A DNA stretch of 64,000 nucleotides from Vibrio penaeicida (GCF_002933855.1 NZ_BFAQ01000016.1:91232-155231); one strand, 5' to 3'; positions 37,077 to 46,989 are shown, numbered from the stretch's first letter. Notes: generated from the letters alone by a model not told the origin. Numbers and translations are program-made.

Positions 37077-37843
37077 CCTGTTTACCCTTTCCGGACGTCA
37101 AAGCCAATCCGGAAATTGATTTGTTTTGCTTACCCTATGCCGGCGGCAGCTCCGCTGTATTCAGTAAGTGGGACGCCATGTTTCCCGACTGGATCTCAGT
37201 CAAACCCGTTGAATTGCCAGGACGTGGTTCGCGCCTGAACTCTTCATTGATGACATGCCCAACTGAACTCAGCATACAATTAGCCGATGAATTGGCTGAA
37301 CGCATTGAACGACCGTGGGCTATTTTTGGGCATAGCCTTGGGGCTGCTTTGGGCTATCGCATTGCTCACATCATAGAAAGCGAACACCCGTTACTTGGAT
37401 TTTTCCCATCAGGAAGACATGCTCCAACTTGTGCAGACCCAGCTCCGTTGAGGGCACATCTCAGTGATGAAGCGTTAATTGAAGAGGTGCGTTCGCTTAA
37501 TGGCGCGCCACCAGAATTGTTGGAAAACAGGGAATTTATGAACATGGTCTTACCGATTATTCGTGCGGACTTTGAACTTAGCGAGCGAGGTTCGTTACTC
37601 CCTCCACTTGGTTCTATGAAGTGTGGAATGCAGGTGTTCGGTTCAACAGATGATCCGGAAGTACCCATTGCATCGCTCAAAAATTGGAAGGATGTTGCTG
37701 GCGCTGATTTTAGCCAGAAAATCTTGCCTGGCGATCATTTCTTCCTACATCATGAATCTCAGTGTCTTTCGATGCGCGATTCTATCTGCGACTTACTATC
37801 CAAAGCTTTAGCTGAATCAAAGAGCACGGTTTCGGCGATATAG
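37073..37843 (+). CDS. Type II thioesterase (YbtT/PchC/GrsT family)
   Basis: A 256-residue alpha/beta hydrolase with the oxyanion segment LPYAGGSSAVF, the nucleophile motif FGHSLGAALGY and a C-terminal catalytic histidine in GDHFFLHH. Type II thioesterases clear mis-primed or stalled carrier proteins in NRPS/PKS lines, as YbtT and PchC do. Because no synthase visible here ends in a TE domain, this enzyme could also release the final product; that is inference. It is translationally coupled (ATGA) to the last NRPS gene and closes the plus-strand operon. Confidence 0.9.
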   Translation: MTCLPFPDVKANPEIDLFCLPYAGGSSAVFSKWDAMFPDWISVKPVELPGRGSRLNSSLMTCPTELSIQLADELAERIERPWAIFGHSLGAALGYRIAHIIESEHPLLGFFPSGRHAPTCADPAPLRAHLSDEALIEEVRSLNGAPPELLENREFMNMVLPIIRADFELSERGSLLPPLGSMKCGMQVFGSTDDPEVPIASLKNWKDVAGADFSQKILPGDHFFLHHESQCLSMRDSICDLLSKALAESKSTVSAI

Positions 37844-37857
37844 AAGCAGATTATCTG

Positions 37858-37907
37858 TCTGCACTTGACCAACTGAGTCACATGAAAGACGTTGAGTTAG
37901 GTGCAGA
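37858..37907. other. Imperfect stem-loop in the cluster/core junction (gap 37844-38210)
   Basis: The 367-base gap after the thioesterase gene has no gene that I can support. It holds a 12-bp stem (TCTGCACTTGAC at 37858 with GTTAGGTGCAGA at 37896, two G-U pairs) around a 26-base loop, starting 15 bases past the thioesterase stop. It lacks a T-run, so a Rho-independent terminator is not clear. The right part of the gap probably holds the chitinase promoter. Confidence 0.35.
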
Positions 37908-38210
37908 TAGATCGTTGGTTGTGTTCTCCGCTTCGACCTCTATCCTTACTCTCATTTTACATGCAAAAAATAAGGTCTTTTGTCTGTGGTTCAAACTGTG
38001 ATCTTGCCATATAAATTTAGTTGTTTACCAAACCTGTGATTTTCTTGATTAGTTACTCAATTCCAATGTAGCAAGTTGGTGTGCGGTTTTCATATGGTAG
38101 AAGTGACTCGGAATAATCAATTGTACTTATACATTTCACTGCGATTAACTAAATAGGTGACTTATCATTCTGTTGATTCCCTACATTTTTATGGAGCGAG
38201 AGGAATAAGA

Positions 38211-39851
38211 ATGAAAACCAAACGTTACCTTTCAGTATTAATTGGCGGTTTATTGTCGGCAAACGCATTCGCGGCAATGAACATCCAACCGGACCCTACG
38301 AATCCTACTGGCTACATCATTTCACGTGCAGATATTCAAGCGGTTGAAAACTCAATCACTGTCGATCCAATGTATGACATCTGGTCTAAAGCATTGGAGA
38401 CGCGTCCAAATACGGTAGTTGAAGCTATCCTACCGGGACTAGCAAGCAACCCAGAAAACGTTAAGCGTGTAGAGCGCGTATTCCCTCAAGCTGAGTGGGA
38501 TTTCCTAACGGGTATGGCTGCTCCAGAATACACTTACACGCGTTTCTTGCGTGCGATTGGTAAATTCCCTGCGTTCTGTGGTGAGTACACAGATGGTCGT
38601 GACTCTGATGCGATTTGTAAGAAATCCATCGTAACGGCATTTGCTCACTTTGCTCAAGAAACCGGTGGTCACATTGCAATCGACAATGTTTCTGACAACC
38701 CTCTGGCGCTAGAAGAGTGGCAGCAGGCTTTGGTTCACGTACGTGAAATGGGCTGGGCTGAAGGTCAAGAAGGCTACACAACAGGTTGTGGTCAAAACGA
38801 TTGGCAAAACGCGCGTTGGCCGTGTGAAGCGGGTCAGGGATACTTTGGTCGTGGTGCTAAACAGCTTTCTTACCACTTTAACTACGGCGCATTCTCTGAA
38901 GTAATGTTTGACGGTGATGCGACAGTATTATTGAAAAACCCAGCTCTAGTTGCCGATTCATGGTTGAACCTAGCTTCTGCAATCTGGTTCTTCCTTACTC
39001 CTCAAGCACCGAAACCAGCCATGTTGCATGTCATTGACCGTACTTGGGCTCCGTCTCAGCGTGAAGCAGCAGCAGGCATTGGCTATGGCTTTGGTACAAC
39101 CATCAACGTTATTAATGGCGGTATTGAGTGTGGCGAGCAGAACAAGACAAAAGGTCAGCCTGTAAACCGTATTCGTTACTGGGAAGGTCTTGCTGCGCAT
39201 TACCAAATTCCAGTCGAAGCTGATGAGAAAAACACATGTTATCAGCAAACTCCGTACGGAAGCCTGAACCTAAATGGTGCCACTGATGTGCTTTACACCA
39301 ACTGGGATGGTAACTGGAAATACCATGCAGATCGCCCTGGCGGTTTCTCATTTGAGTGTGAGCTAGTTGGTTTCCAAACGGCGTACTCAGCACTTGTACC
39401 GGGTGATTATGAGAAGTGTGTAACGAACTTCTACGGTTCACATGCGACATGGCCTCAAGTTCGTGTAACAGATAAGCCAATTCCGGTTGAACCCGGAGCA
39501 GGCGTAGAGCCACCAGTTAATGGTGTTGCAGGTTGGGAAGCCACTAAGGTTTACAACAGAAACGATAAAGCAGCTCGCAAAGGTGTGGTTTACCAAGCGA
39601 AGAACTGGTCACAAGGGGACGATCCTGCACTAGGTGGTCCTTGGGTAGTTGCTGACGGAACAACAACGCCACCAACGACTCCTCCTACAAACCCAGGTGG
39701 TTTCATTCAGTGGGAAGCAGGTGTCAGTCAGGTTGCTGATGGCGACAAGGTGACTCACGCTGGTAAATGCTTTATTGCCAAAAATGGCCCAGGTGTGTGG
39801 GAAACGCCACTGACCTCTAACCATTTCTGGGATGAGATCGCGTGTAAGTAA
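38211..39851 (+). CDS. Secreted chitinase, glycoside hydrolase family 19, with C-terminal chitin-binding modules
   Basis: The start is set at the ATG at 38211 because a signal peptide (MKTKRYLSVLIGGLLSANAFA) begins there and AGAGGAATAAG precedes it; an upstream GTG at 38157 would bury it. The mature protein has a GH19 catalytic domain, with the general-acid Glu in HFAQETGGHI (near 149) and the conserved GRGAKQLSYHFNYG segment. The C-terminus has a CBM5/12-type module (GWEATKVYNRNDKAARKGVV with a WSQGDDP turn), a Pro/Thr linker and a second short module rich in Trp. It should cut chitin outside the cell. It stands alone, ends in a clear terminator and looks unrelated to the metallophore locus. 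Confidence 0.92.
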   Translation: MKTKRYLSVLIGGLLSANAFAAMNIQPDPTNPTGYIISRADIQAVENSITVDPMYDIWSKALETRPNTVVEAILPGLASNPENVKRVERVFPQAEWDFLTGMAAPEYTYTRFLRAIGKFPAFCGEYTDGRDSDAICKKSIVTAFAHFAQETGGHIAIDNVSDNPLALEEWQQALVHVREMGWAEGQEGYTTGCGQNDWQNARWPCEAGQGYFGRGAKQLSYHFNYGAFSEVMFDGDATVLLKNPALVADSWLNLASAIWFFLTPQAPKPAMLHVIDRTWAPSQREAAAGIGYGFGTTINVINGGIECGEQNKTKGQPVNRIRYWEGLAAHYQIPVEADEKNTCYQQTPYGSLNLNGATDVLYTNWDGNWKYHADRPGGFSFECELVGFQTAYSALVPGDYEKCVTNFYGSHATWPQVRVTDKPIPVEPGAGVEPPVNGVAGWEATKVYNRNDKAARKGVVYQAKNWSQGDDPALGGPWVVADGTTTPPTTPPTNPGGFIQWEAGVSQVADGDKVTHAGKCFIAKNGPGVWETPLTSNHFWDEIACK

Positions 39852-39868
39852 TCTTACCTAAATCTTTT

Positions 39869-39898
39869 AAAGCCTCAGCGTTTGCTGAGGCTTTTTTA
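39869..39898 (+). terminator. Rho-independent terminator after the chitinase gene
   Basis: The stem AAAGCCTCAGC/GCTGAGGCTTT with loop GTTT is followed by a T-run, 18 bases past the stop codon. Confidence 0.9.
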
Positions 39899-40061
39899 TT
39901 CTTAGAAAGGAAGGGGCAATCGCGACCTGTTAATGTCGCTTTACAGCTTGAATATTGACAATTTCATCTTATGAACAATTTTCACTTGCCTTTCATCGCC
40001 TCTGCTGCACAATACCGCCCTTAAGTTACATAGCCAATCATCCATGTAAACGACGTTCCCT

Positions 40062-40640
40062 ATGCTGTTAATCATCGATAATTACGACTCTTTTACCTAC
40101 AACCTCTACCAGTACTTCTGTGAACTGGGCGCGGATGTAAAAGTCGTGCGTAATGATGAAATCACTTTAGATGAAATCGAGTTACTGGCTCCGTCGCATT
40201 TGGTTATTTCCCCTGGCCCTTGTACCCCGAACGAAGCAGGAATTTCCTTGAGTGCAATAGAGCACTTTGCAGGAAAGTTACCTATTTTAGGTGTATGTCT
40301 TGGTCATCAAGCTATTGCTCAAGTTTTTGGCGGCAATGTTGTTCGAGCCAAAAAAGTCATGCATGGGAAAACGTCCCCAATTCAGCATAGCGATATTGGT
40401 TTGTTCAAGCAGTTGAATTTGCCGTTAACAGTGACACGTTATCACTCACTTGTGGTTGAAACCGAAAGCCTACCAGATTGCTTTGAAGTGACAGCATGGA
40501 CACAGTCATCGGATGGGAAGTTCGATGAAATTATGGGCTTTCAACATAAGACGTTACCGATTGAAGGCGTTCAATTTCACCCGGAATCCATCAAAACGGA
40601 ACAAGGTCACGAGTTACTGGCGAACTTTTTGCGACGATAA
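40062..40640 (+). CDS. pabA: Aminodeoxychorismate/anthranilate synthase glutamine amidotransferase subunit
   Basis: A 192-residue class I glutamine amidotransferase with the opening [19 protein letters not shown], the nucleophile motif GVCLGHQAI and the catalytic FHPES near the C-terminus. It supplies ammonia to the PabB subunit to make 4-amino-4-deoxychorismate for folate; some PabA proteins also serve TrpE. The lone position upstream of argD is usual for pabA in gammaproteobacteria, so PabA is preferred over TrpG. Confidence 0.9.
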   Translation: MLLIIDNYDSFTYNLYQYFCELGADVKVVRNDEITLDEIELLAPSHLVISPGPCTPNEAGISLSAIEHFAGKLPILGVCLGHQAIAQVFGGNVVRAKKVMHGKTSPIQHSDIGLFKQLNLPLTVTRYHSLVVETESLPDCFEVTAWTQSSDGKFDEIMGFQHKTLPIEGVQFHPESIKTEQGHELLANFLRR

Positions 40641-40811
40641 ACCCTGCTTAGGGTCACTTTTCCTAACATTTTTCTGAATTATTTTTCTATCCGCAGTCTA
40701 TGCAAAACTATTCGCAATACGATTCTCTTGTTTGCGTAACCCTACTATCTATATATGGTTAACCTCTGCTTATTTTACCCATAAGTATAAATTGCTTCAT
40801 AAAAGCGGTTT

Positions 40812-40838
40812 GCTCGTGCATAAATAATCATGCGAGAG
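40812..40838. promoter_or_regulatory. Imperfect palindrome upstream of argD, possible ArgR site (gap 40641-40989)
   Basis: The 349-base gap between pabA and argD has no gene that I can support. Within it, GCTCGTGCATAAATAATCAT followed by GCGAG is an imperfect palindrome whose core, TGCATAAATAATCATG, loosely resembles an ARG box. The match is weak. Confidence 0.3.
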
Positions 40839-40989
40839 CTGGGGTGGCGTGTTGTTTGCTCAGTAAAAAGAACAAATCACTATTGAAATAGTTAAATTAA
40901 TGTAAATACAATGTTTGAGCAGTAGAAAATGCCATTAGGTATTTGAACTTACTAATGCTGATTACATTGGGATCGAAATGGAGTATGTG

Positions 40990-42204
40990 ATGACAATGGA
41001 AAATAAAGTAGAACGCAGCTGGTTTAACGACGTAATGGTACCTTGTTATAACCCGATGGAAATCATTCCGGTTCGAGGAGAGGGTGCCCGAGTTTGGGAC
41101 CAAGCCGACAAAGAATATATCGACTTTGCTGGTGGTATTGCTGTGAGCTGCTTAGGGCATTGTCATCCAGCGATGGTTTCTGCACTAACAGAACAAGCGA
41201 ATAAAATTTGGCATCTCAGTAATGTCATGACGAACGAGCCTGCGCTTCGCCTAGCAAAAAAACTGACCGAAGTCAGCTTTGCTGAAAAAGTGTTTTTTGC
41301 CAATTCAGGTGCAGAAGCAAACGAAGCCGCACTGAAATTAGCGCGCCGTTGGGCAGTGGATACGCATGGTGAAGAAAAGTCTGAAATTATCGCATTCAAA
41401 CAAGGCTTCCATGGCCGCACCTTCTTCACTGTAACAGTGGGTGGTCAAGCGGCGTATTCTGATGGATTCGGTCCTAAACCTGGTGATGTCACTCACTTGC
41501 CTTACAACGATGTAGAAGCGTTGGAAGCGCACATTTCATCAGAGCGCACTTGCGCCATCATGATGGAGCCATTGCAGGGCGAAGGTGGAATTATTTCGCC
41601 AACCCCTGAATTTGTGGAAGCCGTTCGCACTTTGTGTGACAAGCACAACGTATTGCTTATTCTCGATGAAGTGCAGACGGGCAACGGTCGTACGGGTGAC
41701 TTCTACGCTTACCAAGGTCTTGGTATCACGCCAGATATTCTTAGCACGGCGAAATCACTGGGTGGTGGTTTCCCTGTCGGTGCGATGCTTACAACAACAG
41801 AATTGTCTAAGCACATGAAAGTCGGCACTCACGGTTCAACCTATGGTGGTAACCCGTTGGCTTGTGCAGTAGCGGAAGCAGTGGTTGACGTTGTAAGCCA
41901 ACCAGACGTTTTAGCGGGCGTAAAAGAGCGCGAAGCGCTATTCCGTGAAGGTTTGACTAGAATTAACAATAAGTACCCGATTTTCTCTGAAGTTCGTGGT
42001 AAAGGTTTACTGCTTGGTGCAGCGCTGAACGAAGAGTGGCAAGGTCGCGCTCGTGATGTGCTTGTAGCAGCAGGAAATGAAGGGCTGATGGTTCTGGTTG
42101 CTGGTGCCAACGTCGTTCGATTCACACCATCTTTAGTGATTTCAAAAGAAGAAATCGAAGAAGGATTAGCGAGACTAGAAAAAGCCATCGCAAGCTTAGT
42201 TTAG
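40990..42204 (+). CDS. argD: Acetylornithine/succinylornithine aminotransferase
   Basis: A PLP-dependent class III aminotransferase of 404 residues from the ATG at 40990, chosen because GGAG lies 6 bases upstream and vibrio ArgD proteins start MT-ENxV; an ATG four codons earlier is possible. It has [42 protein letters not shown] and the PLP lysine in STAKSLGGG. ArgD acts in arginine synthesis on N-acetylornithine, and the same enzyme can serve arginine succinylation (AstC step). The astA and astD genes downstream suggest that it does both jobs here. Confidence 0.92.
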   Translation: MTMENKVERSWFNDVMVPCYNPMEIIPVRGEGARVWDQADKEYIDFAGGIAVSCLGHCHPAMVSALTEQANKIWHLSNVMTNEPALRLAKKLTEVSFAEKVFFANSGAEANEAALKLARRWAVDTHGEEKSEIIAFKQGFHGRTFFTVTVGGQAAYSDGFGPKPGDVTHLPYNDVEALEAHISSERTCAIMMEPLQGEGGIISPTPEFVEAVRTLCDKHNVLLILDEVQTGNGRTGDFYAYQGLGITPDILSTAKSLGGGFPVGAMLTTTELSKHMKVGTHGSTYGGNPLACAVAEAVVDVVSQPDVLAGVKEREALFREGLTRINNKYPIFSEVRGKGLLLGAALNEEWQGRARDVLVAAGNEGLMVLVAGANVVRFTPSLVISKEEIEEGLARLEKAIASLV

Positions 42205-42226
42205 GTTAAGTCGCTCGGTTCGAGTC

Positions 42227-42256
42227 AAGGTCGGGTGTTTATCACCCGACCTTTTC
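42227..42256 (+). terminator. Hairpin after argD
   Basis: The 11-bp perfect stem AAGGTCGGGTG/CACCCGACCTT with a 5-base loop is followed by a short T-run. It lies between argD and astA, so it may attenuate read-through into the ast genes. Confidence 0.75.
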
Positions 42257-42298
42257 ACTTCGAATGGGGTCTTACCATAGCATCTGGAGGGAGTTGTG

Positions 42299-43318
42299 AT
42301 GCTTGTAGTACGTCCGATTACAAAACAAGATTATGAGGCACTGCATACGTGTGCCGTCGAATCAGGACATGGATTTACTTCTCTTCCTGTCAATGAAGAA
42401 TTACTGACCAATCGAATAGATCACTCTGTTTACAGCTTTGATAAGCCTGAAGTTAAAGAGCCCGGAGATGAAGGGTATTTGATGGTTGGTTTTGACAGCG
42501 AAACGGGGGAAGTCGCTGGGACAACTGGCATCGAGGCTTCGATTGGCTGGGATGTACCGTTTTATACCTATCACATCAGTAAAGTGGTGCATTCCTCACC
42601 CAAGCTGGGCGTCAATAATGTAGTGAAGCTGCTGACATTTGGTAATAACTACACGGGTTGCAGTGAGATTTGTACCCTGTTTTTACGCCCCCAATTCCGC
42701 AAAGGACTCAATGGGCGGCTCATGTCCAAGTGTCGTTTCTTAATGATGGCGGAACACCCGCATCGATTCTCCGAAACTGTCTTTGCAGAAATGCGCGGTG
42801 TTTCTGATGACGAAGGTAATTCGCCATTTTGGCAATGGCTGCAAGAACACTTCTTCTCTATTGAATTCACCATGGCGGACTATCTCACGGGGATAGGAAA
42901 GAAAGGCTTCATTGCCGATCTTATGCCCAAGCTGCCAATTTACATCAATTTACTGTCGCCAGAAGCGCAGACCGTGATTGGTAAAGTACATGACAACACA
43001 CGTCCAGCGCTTCGTTTACTGGAGCAAGAAGGGTTCTCGTGTCGTGGTTATGTCGACATCTTTGATGCGGGTCCATCGGTCGAGTGTGACTTGCGAAATA
43101 TTGACTCGGTACGTCGCTCGTTTAGAGCCAAAGTGAGTGTTCAAGAACATTCCAGTGCCCAACAATATTTGATGTGTAATTCGTCATTTGAAGATTTTAG
43201 AGCCGTTGCAGGCGCAGCGGCATACGACAAAGCGTCGGACACCGTTTTACTGACACAAGACATTGCCAATGCATTGGAAGTCAAAGACGGCGAATACGTG
43301 CGTTTGCTCGCACAGTAA
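42299..43318 (+). CDS. astA: Arginine N-succinyltransferase
   Basis: A 339-residue protein starting at the ATG at 42299 (GGAGGGA upstream; a GTG one codon earlier is less likely). It matches AstA throughout: VVRPITKQDYEAL at the start, TFGNNYTGCSEICTLFLRP and the FAEMRGVSDDEGNSPFW segment. It moves succinate from succinyl-CoA to arginine, the first step of the ammonia-releasing AST pathway of arginine breakdown. astD follows after 27 bases. astB and astE are not in the window. Confidence 0.94.
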   Translation: MLVVRPITKQDYEALHTCAVESGHGFTSLPVNEELLTNRIDHSVYSFDKPEVKEPGDEGYLMVGFDSETGEVAGTTGIEASIGWDVPFYTYHISKVVHSSPKLGVNNVVKLLTFGNNYTGCSEICTLFLRPQFRKGLNGRLMSKCRFLMMAEHPHRFSETVFAEMRGVSDDEGNSPFWQWLQEHFFSIEFTMADYLTGIGKKGFIADLMPKLPIYINLLSPEAQTVIGKVHDNTRPALRLLEQEGFSCRGYVDIFDAGPSVECDLRNIDSVRRSFRAKVSVQEHSSAQQYLMCNSSFEDFRAVAGAAAYDKASDTVLLTQDIANALEVKDGEYVRLLAQ

Positions 43319-43345
43319 CGTGAACATGAAAAAAGGAAAAGCAGT

Positions 43346-44806
43346 ATGAGCACGCACTGGATAAATGGATCTTGGGTTGATGGTTCAGGTGAAGAGCTGG
43401 CGTCAACTAGCCCCTACAATGGGGAAACGATTTGGCAAGGTAAAGGCGCAACAGAAGAGCAGGTTGAATCCGCAGTAAGCGCTGCTCGTTCTGCTTTCTT
43501 GCAGTGGAAGAAATTGCCTTTTGTCGAACGCGAAACCGTTGTACTGAAATTTGCTGAGTTGGTAAAAGAAAACAGCGAAGAAATCGCAACCATCATCGCG
43601 AAAGAAACCGGAAAGCCAATTTGGGAAACCCGAACAGAAGCGGGCGCTATGGCAGGGAAAATTGCCATTTCCATTCGTGCTTATCACGATCGTACTGGTG
43701 AAGCGCAAAGAGAAGCCGCAGGCAACCAAATTGTACTTCGACATCGCCCATTGGGTGTGATGGCGGTCTTTGGCCCTTATAACTTCCCTGGCCACTTGCC
43801 TAACGGGCATATTGTGCCTGCATTGCTTTCTGGCAATACCGTAGTGTTCAAACCATCGGAGCAAACACCTTGGACGGGCGAGTTTGCGATGAAGCTTTGG
43901 CAGCAAGCAGGGCTACCTGATGGCGTGATAAATCTAGTGCAAGGTGCGAAAGAAACCGGCATTGCATTAGCAAATTCCAAGCAAATCGACGGTGTGTTGT
44001 TTACTGGCAGCGCGAATACGGGTCATGTACTGCATCGCCAATTTGCAGGTCAGCCGGATAAAATGCTGGCGCTGGAAATGGGCGGCAACAACCCAATGGT
44101 GATAGCCGATCATTTTGGTGATGTTGACGCCACGGTATACACCATCATTCAATCCGCATTCATTAGTGCTGGTCAACGTTGTACTTGTGCGCGTCGTTTG
44201 TACGTACCTGTTGGGGAAAGCGGCGATCAATTGGTTGATAAGCTGGTGTCAGCAACGGCAAAAATCCGTGTCGACGAACCTTTCGCGGAACCTGCACCTT
44301 TTATGGGACCACAAATCTCCATTCAAGCGGCTGAAGGGATTTTAAATGCGCAATCTCACCTTCAAGGTCTCGGTGGTGTCAGCCTGATAGAAGCGGAATC
44401 AAAAGGCGAAGCGTTTGTTACGCCGGGCGTCATTGACGTGACCCAAATCGCCGACCTGCCAGATGAAGAGTACTTCGGACCGTTATTACAGGTAATTCGC
44501 TACGAAGGCTTAGAGTCTGCGGTCGAGATGGCAAACGACACTCGTTTTGGCTTATCTGCTGGATTGGTTTCCACGATGGACAGTGATTGGGATTACTTCG
44601 TTGAACACATCCGTGCCGGCATTGTAAACCGCAACCGCCAGCTGACGGGAGCAAGCGGAGATGCACCATTTGGTGGTCCAGGTGCGTCTGGTAATCTTAG
44701 ACCAAGCGCTTACTATGCCGCGGATTACTGTGCTTACCCAATGGCTTCAATGGAAGGGCAAGAAACCTTGTTACCAGCCACCCTAAGCCCGGGTGTTGAG
44801 CTGTAA
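43346..44806 (+). CDS. astD: Succinylglutamate-semialdehyde dehydrogenase
   Basis: A 486-residue NAD-dependent aldehyde dehydrogenase. It has the opening [18 protein letters not shown], the cofactor loop FTGSANTGH, the general base in [10 protein letters not shown] and the catalytic cysteine in [11 protein letters not shown]. AstD oxidises N-succinylglutamate 5-semialdehyde to succinylglutamate in arginine catabolism. AAAAGGAAAAGCAGT precedes the ATG. It forms a pair with astA and ends in a stem-loop. Confidence 0.94.
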   Translation: MSTHWINGSWVDGSGEELASTSPYNGETIWQGKGATEEQVESAVSAARSAFLQWKKLPFVERETVVLKFAELVKENSEEIATIIAKETGKPIWETRTEAGAMAGKIAISIRAYHDRTGEAQREAAGNQIVLRHRPLGVMAVFGPYNFPGHLPNGHIVPALLSGNTVVFKPSEQTPWTGEFAMKLWQQAGLPDGVINLVQGAKETGIALANSKQIDGVLFTGSANTGHVLHRQFAGQPDKMLALEMGGNNPMVIADHFGDVDATVYTIIQSAFISAGQRCTCARRLYVPVGESGDQLVDKLVSATAKIRVDEPFAEPAPFMGPQISIQAAEGILNAQSHLQGLGGVSLIEAESKGEAFVTPGVIDVTQIADLPDEEYFGPLLQVIRYEGLESAVEMANDTRFGLSAGLVSTMDSDWDYFVEHIRAGIVNRNRQLTGASGDAPFGGPGASGNLRPSAYYAADYCAYPMASMEGQETLLPATLSPGVEL

Positions 44807-44818
44807 AATTAGATAAAC

Positions 44819-44844
44819 AAGGGGCTATATCTCTATAGCCCCTT
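44819..44844 (+). terminator. Hairpin after astD
   Basis: The 11-bp perfect stem AAGGGGCTATA/TATAGCCCCTT with loop TCTC starts 12 bases after the stop codon. The T-run behind it is poor. Confidence 0.7.
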
Positions 44845-44941
44845 ACTGTTCAAGTTAAAATAATAACAGGCAGTTAGCTAAAACTCCGTCACAGGCTCCA
44901 GTCACCTCTACCTCTCTCGGTAGTTCTAAAAAGGAGGCGTT

Positions 44942-45733
44942 ATGTCGCCGGATACTTTGTTTGCTTCACTTTGGAATGATTACATCACCCGCCTTTGTCC
45001 TTCTGCTCAAAAGGTCCATGATTTACTGCAGGAAGATGAAGCTCTCATCAATGATCACATTGCGCTAAGAACTTTTGGTGTCGCGCCATTGGGAATAGAT
45101 ACGTTGGCCAAACCCTTTTTGGAACTCGGGTACAAAGCGGCTGGTGACTATGTCTTTGAATCCAAAAAGTTGGTAGCAAAACATTTTGAACATCCAGACC
45201 CTAAGCAGCCCAAAGTGTTTATCAGTGAATTGGAAGTAGAAAAATGCTCTCCTGAACTGCAAGACATCGCCGCAAGATTGCTTGATCAAGTGGATACTAC
45301 TCAGCTAGCAAGCAGTAAATTCCTACACAGTGGGAGAATGTGGGATATCAACCATACCGACTATCGAGCGCTGGCAGCGGAAAGTGAATATGCGGCTTGG
45401 TTAGCGGCTCATGGATATGGTGCAAACCACTTTACTGTTAGTGTCAATCAGTTAAATCAATTTGAAGACGTCATTGATGTGAATCGCCATCTCAAAGAAT
45501 CGGGCTTCACCATCAATGAGTTTGGCGGCGAAGTGAAAGGCTCCCCAGACGTGTTGTTAGAGCAATCTTCCACCATGGCGGATAAAGTCCCCGTTGCTTT
45601 TGTAGGAAGTTCGGAGGTTGTTCCGGGAGGCTTCTATGAATTTGCCAAGCGCTATCCAATGAAAAATGGCGAGCTCTACTCGGGTTTCGTTGCCGCTTCT
45701 GCCGATAAAATTTTCGAAAGTACCGATAGCTAG
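44942..45733 (+). CDS. DUF1338 family protein (2-oxoadipate dioxygenase/decarboxylase-like fold)
   Basis: A 263-residue protein with an AGGAGGCG ribosome site. It has the DUF1338 signs: an early metal-ligand histidine in NDHIALRTFG, a second in GANHFTVSVN, and GGFYEFAKRYP near the end. Members of this superfamily include HglS/YdcJ, non-haem iron enzymes acting on 2-oxo acids such as 2-oxoadipate. The substrate here is unknown; the place after the ast genes hints at amino-acid breakdown, but a terminator separates it from them. Confidence 0.75.
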   Translation: MSPDTLFASLWNDYITRLCPSAQKVHDLLQEDEALINDHIALRTFGVAPLGIDTLAKPFLELGYKAAGDYVFESKKLVAKHFEHPDPKQPKVFISELEVEKCSPELQDIAARLLDQVDTTQLASSKFLHSGRMWDINHTDYRALAAESEYAAWLAAHGYGANHFTVSVNQLNQFEDVIDVNRHLKESGFTINEFGGEVKGSPDVLLEQSSTMADKVPVAFVGSSEVVPGGFYEFAKRYPMKNGELYSGFVAASADKIFESTDS

Positions 45734-45760
45734 CAACCACGCGTAATACACTGAAATATC

Positions 45761-45795
45761 AAGGCATCGGCAACCTTTCCCGATGCCTTTCTAGT
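45761..45795 (+). terminator. Rho-independent terminator after the DUF1338 gene
   Basis: The 10-bp stem AAGGCATCGG/CCGATGCCTT with a 9-base loop is followed by TTCTAGTTT. Confidence 0.75.
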
Positions 45796-45866
45796 TTATT
45801 TATGGAGCCTTTTGGGTATAAAGGTTTGAGTCTTACAAATATCTCTTCTAACACTCTAAATTCCCC

Positions 45867-45993
45867 TTGCTCTTAGCGGTGTTTTTCTATACTATTTGCC
45901 GTCCTTAAAACTCGGTCATTTTTCTTTAGTTCCTTGCTTCCTCTGGACGACCGAGCCACTCGTGGAAGCTAATAATCCGTAAGGAGCAACCAA
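45867..45993 (+). promoter_or_regulatory. Promoter and leader of the rpsF ribosomal-protein operon
   Basis: TTGCTC (45867) and TATACT (45888) with 15-base spacing look like a promoter. The leader holds CTGGACGACCGAGCCACTCGTGG, which can fold and carries the CCGAG type of sequence known from S6:S18 autoregulatory leaders. It ends with TAAGGAG before the rpsF ATG. The autoregulatory role is inferred. Confidence 0.5.
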
Positions 45994-46401
45994 ATGCGTC
46001 ATTACGAAATCGTATTCATGGTTCACCCTGATCAAAGCGAGCAAGTTGCTGGTATGATCGAGCGTTACACTGGTTCTATCACAGAAGCTGGCGGTACTAT
46101 CCACCGTCTAGAAGACTGGGGTCGTCGTCAAATGGCTTACCCAATCAACAAGCTTCACAAAGCTCACTACGTTCTTATGAACGTTGAAGCTGGTCAAGAA
46201 GTGATTGACGAGCTAGAAACTGCTTTCCGTTTCAACGATGCAGTTCTACGTAACATGATCATGCGCACTAAAGGCGCTGTGACTGAACAATCTATTATGC
46301 TTAAGCAAAAAGAAGAGCGTGCAGAGCGTGCTCCTCGTCGTGAAGAGCGTACAGAGCGTACAGAACGCACAGAAGCTAAACCAGAAGCAGCTGCTGAGTA
46401 A
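45994..46401 (+). CDS. rpsF: 30S ribosomal protein S6
   Basis: A 135-residue S6 protein ([33 protein letters not shown]) with the usual charged C-terminal tail, here rich in Glu and Arg repeats ([11 protein letters not shown]). It binds 16S rRNA with S18 in the platform of the small subunit. The C-terminal tail is also the region where RimK adds glutamates in E. coli. It is the first gene of the classic rpsF-priB-rpsR-rplI operon, with priB 8 bases downstream. Confidence 0.97.
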   Translation: MRHYEIVFMVHPDQSEQVAGMIERYTGSITEAGGTIHRLEDWGRRQMAYPINKLHKAHYVLMNVEAGQEVIDELETAFRFNDAVLRNMIMRTKGAVTEQSIMLKQKEERAERAPRREERTERTERTEAKPEAAAE

Positions 46402-46409
46402 TTCATTGC

Positions 46410-46712
46410 ATGACCAATCGAATGGAGCTAAGTGGCACTGTCGCGAAAGCACCGATTCGAAGCCACAGCCCTGCGGGCGTCGCCCATTGCCGATTTTGGC
46501 TAGAGCATCGTTCTACAGTGCTAGAAGCGGATTACCCCAGACAAGTTTATTGTCGTATGCCGGTAATCATTAGCGGGCAAAGGTCGCAAGAGTTAACTCA
46601 AGAACTCGTTATAGGCAGTCACATTAAGGTAAGCGGTTTTGTCGCTTATCAAACCAGCCGAAATGGCAATGGGAAATTAGTGTTACATGCCGAAAATATC
46701 ACATATATTTAA
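46410..46712 (+). CDS. priB: Primosomal replication protein N (single-strand DNA binding)
   Basis: A 100-residue OB-fold protein matching PriB (NRMELSGTVAKAPIRSHSPAG, CRMPVIISGQ, VSGFVAYQTSRNGNGKLVLHA). It helps PriA and DnaT reload DnaB at stalled forks. It is placed between rpsF and rpsR as in other gammaproteobacteria. Confidence 0.95.
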   Translation: MTNRMELSGTVAKAPIRSHSPAGVAHCRFWLEHRSTVLEADYPRQVYCRMPVIISGQRSQELTQELVIGSHIKVSGFVAYQTSRNGNGKLVLHAENITYI

Positions 46713-46725
46713 GATCAGGAGATAG

Positions 46726-46956
<231 letters not shown>

Positions 46957-46989
46957 TCGGCACCGTCTATTTAGAAAGAGGATTAAACA

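Noticed and set aside
39112..39513. 133-codon ORF opposite the chitinase gene
   Set aside because: Antisense shadow; the plus strand carries a full GH19 enzyme.
43403..43906. 167-codon ORF opposite astD
   Set aside because: Antisense shadow of a well-supported dehydrogenase gene.
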